Shown: positions 6,124-7,258 of the stretch, one piece after another | Layout: each line of letters starts with the position of its first letter | How positions within the stretch are numbered: position 1 is the first letter of the stretch | Origin: Planctomycetota bacterium | GTDB lineage: Bacteria > Planctomycetota > UBA8108 | Length of the DNA: 7,258 bases | Assembly (NCBI GenBank): GCA_022451445.1 | Contig: JAKUSY010000078.1 | Location: 2,774 to 10,031, forward strand | Reading direction: 5' to 3' | The notes under the pieces: model-generated | Database searches by the model: none | The model's input: the letters and a program-made list of their open reading frames with translations, nothing else | What the model was told of the DNA's origin: nothing | Position numbers and translations under genes: made by a program

Positions 6124-7128
6124 CTATTCCCGTTTCAGTTCTCTTCCCATCAGGTCCGCGACGGCCGCGGCGGGGGCCTTGCCCTCAAAGAGAACTCTGT
6201 ATACTTCAGTCGTGATCGGGAGCTCTATGCTGATTTTTTTCGCCAGCTGGTGAAGTGAACGGGTCGTTTCGACTCCCTCGGCTACCTTGTCGCTTGAGGC
6301 GAGAATCTCCTCCAGGGATTCTCCCTGGCCTATGCGACGGCCGACGGTGTGGTTGCGTGAATGCGCACTGGTGCAGGTGGCGACAAGATCGCCGATACCG
6401 GAGAGTCCGGCGAAGGTCTCCCTGGCGCAGCTCAGGGCGGCTCCCAGGCGCGTTATTTCGCTGGCTCCTCTGCACACCAGCGCCGCCCTGGCATTGTCTC
6501 CGTAGCCCAGGCCGTCTGAGATGCCGGCGGCCAGCGCGATCACGTTTTTTGACGCTCCGGCCACCTCGACTCCTCTGGCGTCCGAACTGGTATAGACCCT
6601 GAAGCTGCTCGAGTTGATGATCAGCTGGATTCTTGCACAGATGTCCTCCTCTCCGGCGGCGACCACTACCGTGGTGGGCAGCCCCAGCGATACCTCCTCG
6701 GCATGGCTTGGGCCGCTCAATACGGCGATACTGGAGCCGGGGAAAAACGACTGGATGATCTCGGATGGGAGCTCCAGGGTCTTGCGCTCGAATCCCTTGG
6801 AGCAGGAGATGTAGAGCGCCGCGGGGGGGAGGCCTCCCCCGAGGCTCCGCAGAGTCTCGCGCAGGAACTGGGTCGGCACCACCGAGAATACGGTGTCCGC
6901 CCCCTCGCACAGGGCGGCGATATCAGAGCCGAAAACGATTCCATCGGGAAGCTCCACCCCGGCGAGATATTTCGTATTTTCCCGGGCACGCTCGATCTCT
7001 TCAGAGTATTCGGCATCGTGTCCCCAGACCCGGACCTCGTGTCCGTTCGACCTCAGGACGATGGCGATGGCGGTTCCCCAGCCGCCATTGCCGAGCACGA
7101 GAATGGGTGTGTTGGTCGTACCTGTCAT
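6124..7128 (-). CDS. gpsA: NAD(P)-dependent glycerol-3-phosphate dehydrogenase
   Basis: Cytoplasmic enzyme that reduces dihydroxyacetone phosphate to sn-glycerol 3-phosphate for phospholipid synthesis. Seen in 334 residues, the normal family length: Rossmann motif LGNGGWGTA (12-20), VVPTQFLR (83-90), SCSKGFE with K111 (108-114), LSGPSHAEEV (137-146), GASKNVIALAAG with the probable catalytic K194 (191-202), GIGDLVATCTS (244-254) and SRNHTVGRRIG (257-267). Family members more often read GALKNV and SGPSFA, so S193 and H142 are mild variants next to conserved residues. The ATG overlaps the end of plsY as ATGA, which implies translational coupling. This pairing is sensible because PlsY consumes the product of GpsA. 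Confidence 0.97.
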   Translation of the reverse strand: MTGTTNTPILVLGNGGWGTAIAIVLRSNGHEVRVWGHDAEYSEEIERARENTKYLAGVELPDGIVFGSDIAALCEGADTVFSVVPTQFLRETLRSLGGGLPPAALYISCSKGFERKTLELPSEIIQSFFPGSSIAVLSGPSHAEEVSLGLPTTVVVAAGEEDICARIQLIINSSSFRVYTSSDARGVEVAGASKNVIALAAGISDGLGYGDNARAALVCRGASEITRLGAALSCARETFAGLSGIGDLVATCTSAHSRNHTVGRRIGQGESLEEILASSDKVAEGVETTRSLHQLAKKISIELPITTEVYRVLFEGKAPAAAVADLMGRELKRE

Positions 7129-7258
7129 GACCCCGGGGCCTCTTCTTCTCCGGTTTCATTCCCGGCCGGTTCTTCCTCGGTCTTTTTTCTGAAGGTGAGC
7201 TCCTCGCCTCGCAGGATACGAGCGATGTTCTCACGATGTCGAATGAAGATCAGGCAGG
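7125..7258 (-). CDS. plsY: PlsY acyl-phosphate:glycerol-3-phosphate acyltransferase (C-terminal end only)
   Basis: Only the last 43 codons and the stop lie in the window; the 5' part is beyond 7258. The visible start of the fragment, LIFIRHRENIARILRGEE, matches the usual PlsY end: the last membrane segment followed by RHRxNIxRLLxGxE. After that comes a charged tail of about 20 residues rich in Glu, Gly and Pro, longer than in many PlsY proteins. PlsY is an inner-membrane enzyme that transfers an acyl group from acyl phosphate to glycerol 3-phosphate. The position immediately upstream of gpsA, with a 4-nt ATGA overlap, strongly supports the call, since plsY and gpsA are neighbours in many bacteria. 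Confidence 0.85.
   Translation of the reverse strand, partial: CLIFIRHRENIARILRGEELTFRKKTEEEPAGNETGEEEAPGS

Noticed and set aside
1..7258. tRNA, rRNA, CRISPR, insertion sequences or phage genes
   Set aside because: No T-loop-like or rRNA segment, spaced direct repeats, transposase motifs or terminal inverted repeats were seen on reading both strands.

Overview
This is a GC-rich (roughly 60% by eye), densely coding bacterial window made mostly of recognisable metabolic and envelope genes. No RNA genes, mobile elements, CRISPR arrays or phage genes are visible. The taxon cannot be fixed from the sequence. It is a bacterium, shown by the PlsY/GpsA glycerol-phosphate route and a DUF368 polyprenyl-phosphate transporter. 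It makes pyridoxal phosphate by the PdxS/PdxT (DXP-independent) route and carries a molybdoenzyme maturation factor (FdhD) and a NapG-like polyferredoxin, which suggests some anaerobic or respiratory redox metabolism. That last point is inference.

Layout. Positions 1-1435 (minus) hold most of an L-ribulokinase gene (araB); its 3' end lies outside the window. A 106-bp divergent intergenic region separates it from a plus-strand gene (1542-2327) for a four-cluster ferredoxin of the NapG/MauM type. This ferredoxin lacks one expected cysteine and has a twin-arginine-like motif with no hydrophobic stretch after it. It converges on a long minus-strand cluster, and the two facing stop codons share the tetranucleotide CTAG (2324-2327).

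The minus-strand cluster, read in the direction of transcription from 7258 down to 2324, is plsY (3' end only), gpsA, fdhD, pdxS, pdxT and a DUF368/PopT gene. plsY and gpsA overlap by ATGA, pdxS and pdxT overlap by 7 bp, and the DUF368 gene follows pdxT after 25 nt. Gaps of 96 bp before fdhD and 110 bp before pdxS could hold internal promoters; a plausible one is seen upstream of pdxS.

How the genes work together. GpsA makes sn-glycerol 3-phosphate and PlsY acylates it, the first step of phospholipid synthesis. PdxS and PdxT form the PLP synthase, in which PdxT supplies ammonia from glutamine. PopT-type proteins return undecaprenyl phosphate across the membrane for reuse in wall synthesis. 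FdhD sulfurates the molybdenum cofactor of formate dehydrogenase, but no such enzyme is encoded here. I see no convincing new multi-gene system. The most interesting points are the degenerate cluster I of the ferredoxin, the linkage of pdxST to the lipid-carrier transporter, and the terminator-free, hairpin-rich convergent junction.
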